From Clostridia bacterium (lineage in GTDB: Bacteria > Bacillota > Dehalobacteriia > UBA4068): a stretch of DNA of 24,361 nucleotides. The translations under genes and the position numbers were made by a program. A model generated the notes under the pieces. The model ran no database searches, was not told the DNA's origin, and was given only the letters and a program-made list of their open reading frames with translations. Positions 23,175-24,361 of the stretch are shown here, one piece after another. Within the stretch, counting starts at the first letter, position 1. Every line of letters begins with the position of its first letter. The DNA is taken from the NCBI GenBank assembly GCA_012515255.1, contig JAAYYR010000175.1, positions 1 through 24,361 on the forward strand, given 5' to 3'.

Positions 23175-23429
23175 AAACAGTATAATATTTTCCCATTTCG
23201 CTTAATTTTACTCGAAAATCATTTAATTTACTGCTTAAAGACGCGCCATGTCAGTTATTCGTTTTTGTCATTATTTGGCTTATTAAGGGGATAGACCAGT
23301 TTGAGAGGTTATGGCTTATAATCGACACATTTCGCTAATAATTATTTATCGAATGTAAGAGAATGTAATCAAGAACAAATTTTCGTTCTGCGCCGATAAT
23401 GAGGCGGCGGTAAATAAATCGTCAATTTA

Positions 23430-23459
23430 TTGTAGGAGGAGTATGGAATGTGGTACAAT
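23430..23459 (+). promoter_or_regulatory. candidate promoter for the FAD oxidoreductase gene
   Basis: TTGTAG (23430-23435), 18-base spacer, TACAAT (23454-23459) with extended TG (23451-23452). Predicted start near 23466, about 65 bases before the gene. Confidence 0.4.
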
Positions 23460-23474
23460 AAGCTGTGGGGCTGA
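23448..23474 (+). CDS. possible 8-residue leader peptide MWYNKLWG
   Basis: AGGAGGAG (23434-23441) lies six bases before an ATG that opens only eight codons, two of them Trp, then TGA. The spacing is ideal and the site is one of the best in the window. It overlaps the promoter candidate at 23430-23459, so both cannot work on the same transcript. No attenuator hairpin with a T-run follows. Confidence 0.25.
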   Translation: MWYNKLWG

Positions 23475-23531
23475 GCTTGGCTTGCCAGGCATTTGTGTTT
23501 TGCCCTGTCGGTCGCAAGAGGGAGGATTTAT

Positions 23532-24361
23532 ATGCAACAATACGATATTATTATTGTCGGGGCGGGGGCTGCCGGCGTATTCGCTTCATATGAGTTGACT
23601 AAACAATCTAACACCGCCAGCGTGCTGATGCTAGAGAAGGGTTTGCCCTTGGAAAAGCGGATTTGCCCGATCAAAAGCCGCATTTCCGGTAGTTGCGTCA
23701 AATGCGAACCCTGCAATATTATGAATGGTTATGGCGGCGCGGGAGCGCTTTCTGATGGCAAATACAATATCACGACCAAGTTCGGCGGCGATTTGCATAC
23801 TTATATCGGCGTTAATCGGGCGATGTCGCTGATGGAATATGTGGACAGCGTGCTTTGCTCGCTCGGGGGGGCCGCCGCTAAGCTTTATTCCACCTCCACC
23901 GGTAATCTCAAAACAAAGGCGCTTTGCCATAATCTGCATTTAATGGACGCAAAAGTGCGGCATTTGGGAACCGACCGCAATGTGGAGATCCTGCGCCAGA
24001 TTTATGATTTCACCAAAGACCGCGTGCCGACGCGCTTTGGCGTCAGCGTTATGGATGTAAAACGGCTGGAGAATGGCGATTTTCATATCATTACTGATAA
24101 TGGCGAAGATTATCAATGCCATGACCTGATTTTGACCGGCGGCCGCAGCGGCTCCCGCTGGATTTCTGAGATTTGCGATAATTTTGGCATCGAGACCCAA
24201 AGCAACCGGGTCGATATCGGCGTGCGCGTAGAGCTGCCGGCCGAGGTGTTCAAGGAGATCACAGACGAGGTTTATGAAAGCAAAATTGTCTATAAGACCG
24301 ACAAATACAATGATATGGTGCGCACTTTTTGTATGAATCCCTATGGCGAGGTGGTGGCGGA
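23532..24361 (+). CDS. COG2509-type FAD-dependent oxidoreductase, 3' end outside window
   Basis: 276 codons visible and open at the window end. GGAGGA (23521-23526) lies five bases before ATG 23532. The N-terminus has a dinucleotide-binding motif IIIVGAGAAGVFASYEL (about residues 6-22), followed by a cysteine-rich stretch (C49, C60, C64, C67 region: SCVKCEPCNI) and the GYGGAGALSDGKYN block that is typical of the uncharacterised FAD-dependent dehydrogenases of COG2509. LILTGGRSGSRWI (about 205-217) and the RTFCMNPYGEVVA segment near the edge also fit. No substrate is known for the family. It seems to be a separate transcription unit from the obg operon. Confidence 0.82.
   Translation, partial: MQQYDIIIVGAGAAGVFASYELTKQSNTASVLMLEKGLPLEKRICPIKSRISGSCVKCEPCNIMNGYGGAGALSDGKYNITTKFGGDLHTYIGVNRAMSLMEYVDSVLCSLGGAAAKLYSTSTGNLKTKALCHNLHLMDAKVRHLGTDRNVEILRQIYDFTKDRVPTRFGVSVMDVKRLENGDFHIITDNGEDYQCHDLILTGGRSGSRWISEICDNFGIETQSNRVDIGVRVELPAEVFKEITDEVYESKIVYKTDKYNDMVRTFCMNPYGEVVA

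Larger units (their letters stand above)
22990..23531. other. 542-base AT-rich gap between rsfS and the FAD oxidoreductase gene
   Basis: Much richer in A+T than its surroundings. Holds a terminator, two DnaA-box-like 9-mers, several TATAAT-like boxes (23181-23186, 23317-23322) without well-spaced -35 partners, a better promoter at 23430-23459 and a tiny ORF with a strong ribosome site. No tRNA or known small RNA recognised. Confidence 0.6.

Noticed and set aside
22990..23531. Replication origin
   Set aside because: Only two DnaA-like boxes, no dnaA, dnaN, gyr or rpmH neighbours; AT-richness alone is not enough.
1..24361. CRISPR arrays, tRNA or rRNA genes, transposases and integrases
   Set aside because: I looked for spaced direct repeats, tRNA T-loop patterns and mobile-element proteins and saw none. 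The 18-base and 117-base repeats are contiguous and protein-coding.

Overview
The window looks like a chromosomal segment of a GC-rich Bacillota-type bacterium. The block radical SAM/DUF2344 - RNase G - L21 - L27 - Obg - NadD - YqeK - RsfS is a gene order typical of Clostridia and Negativicutes. L27 lacks the cleavable N-terminal extension usual in Bacillota and no prp gene lies between rplU and rpmA, which makes a Negativicutes-like or otherwise divergent lineage more likely. The taxonomic call is an inference from gene order and protein motifs only.

Layout. Bases 1-2124 hold the end of a lipoate-protein ligase gene and lpdA (dihydrolipoyl dehydrogenase), a lipoate-linked pair. A DUF362-like gene (2350-3186) has its own promoter. 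The radical SAM/DUF2344 fusion (3528-6083) and rng (6122-7396) form a transcription unit closed by a strong terminator. A new promoter at 7482-7510 then drives two giant Ala/Glu/Lys-rich coiled-coil genes (1534 and 1066 aa). The second ends four bases before the rplU promoter. rplU and rpmA follow, and tandem terminators (the second bidirectional) separate them from a third giant gene on the minus strand (1089 aa), which is coiled coil plus 53 tandem acidic hexapeptides. obg, nadD and a yqeK-rsfS fusion resume the conserved block from their own promoter. After a 542-base AT-rich gap, a COG2509-type FAD-dependent oxidoreductase runs off the window end.

The most unusual content is the set of three giant, signal-less coiled-coil proteins (about 11 kb) wedged into a conserved ribosome-biogenesis/RNA-decay block. 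They carry short basic-aromatic patches, a 39-aa tandem repeat (1066-aa protein) and a 318-aa acidic hexapeptide repeat (1089-aa protein). They have no ATPase motifs and look like cytoplasmic structural or scaffold proteins of unknown role. Second, obg carries an in-frame UAG exactly at the entrance of its C-terminal OCT domain, with 44 well-conserved codons following it. nadD and yqeK are also in one frame separated by a single UAG, and yqeK is fused in frame to rsfS, which keeps an excellent internal ribosome binding site. Third, a perfect 10-base inverted repeat brackets the obg promoter.

The ordinary genes work in lipoate metabolism (lplA, lpdA), RNA processing (rng), ribosome structure and assembly (rplU, rpmA, obg, rsfS) and NAD synthesis (nadD). 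Most of the rest is of unknown function.
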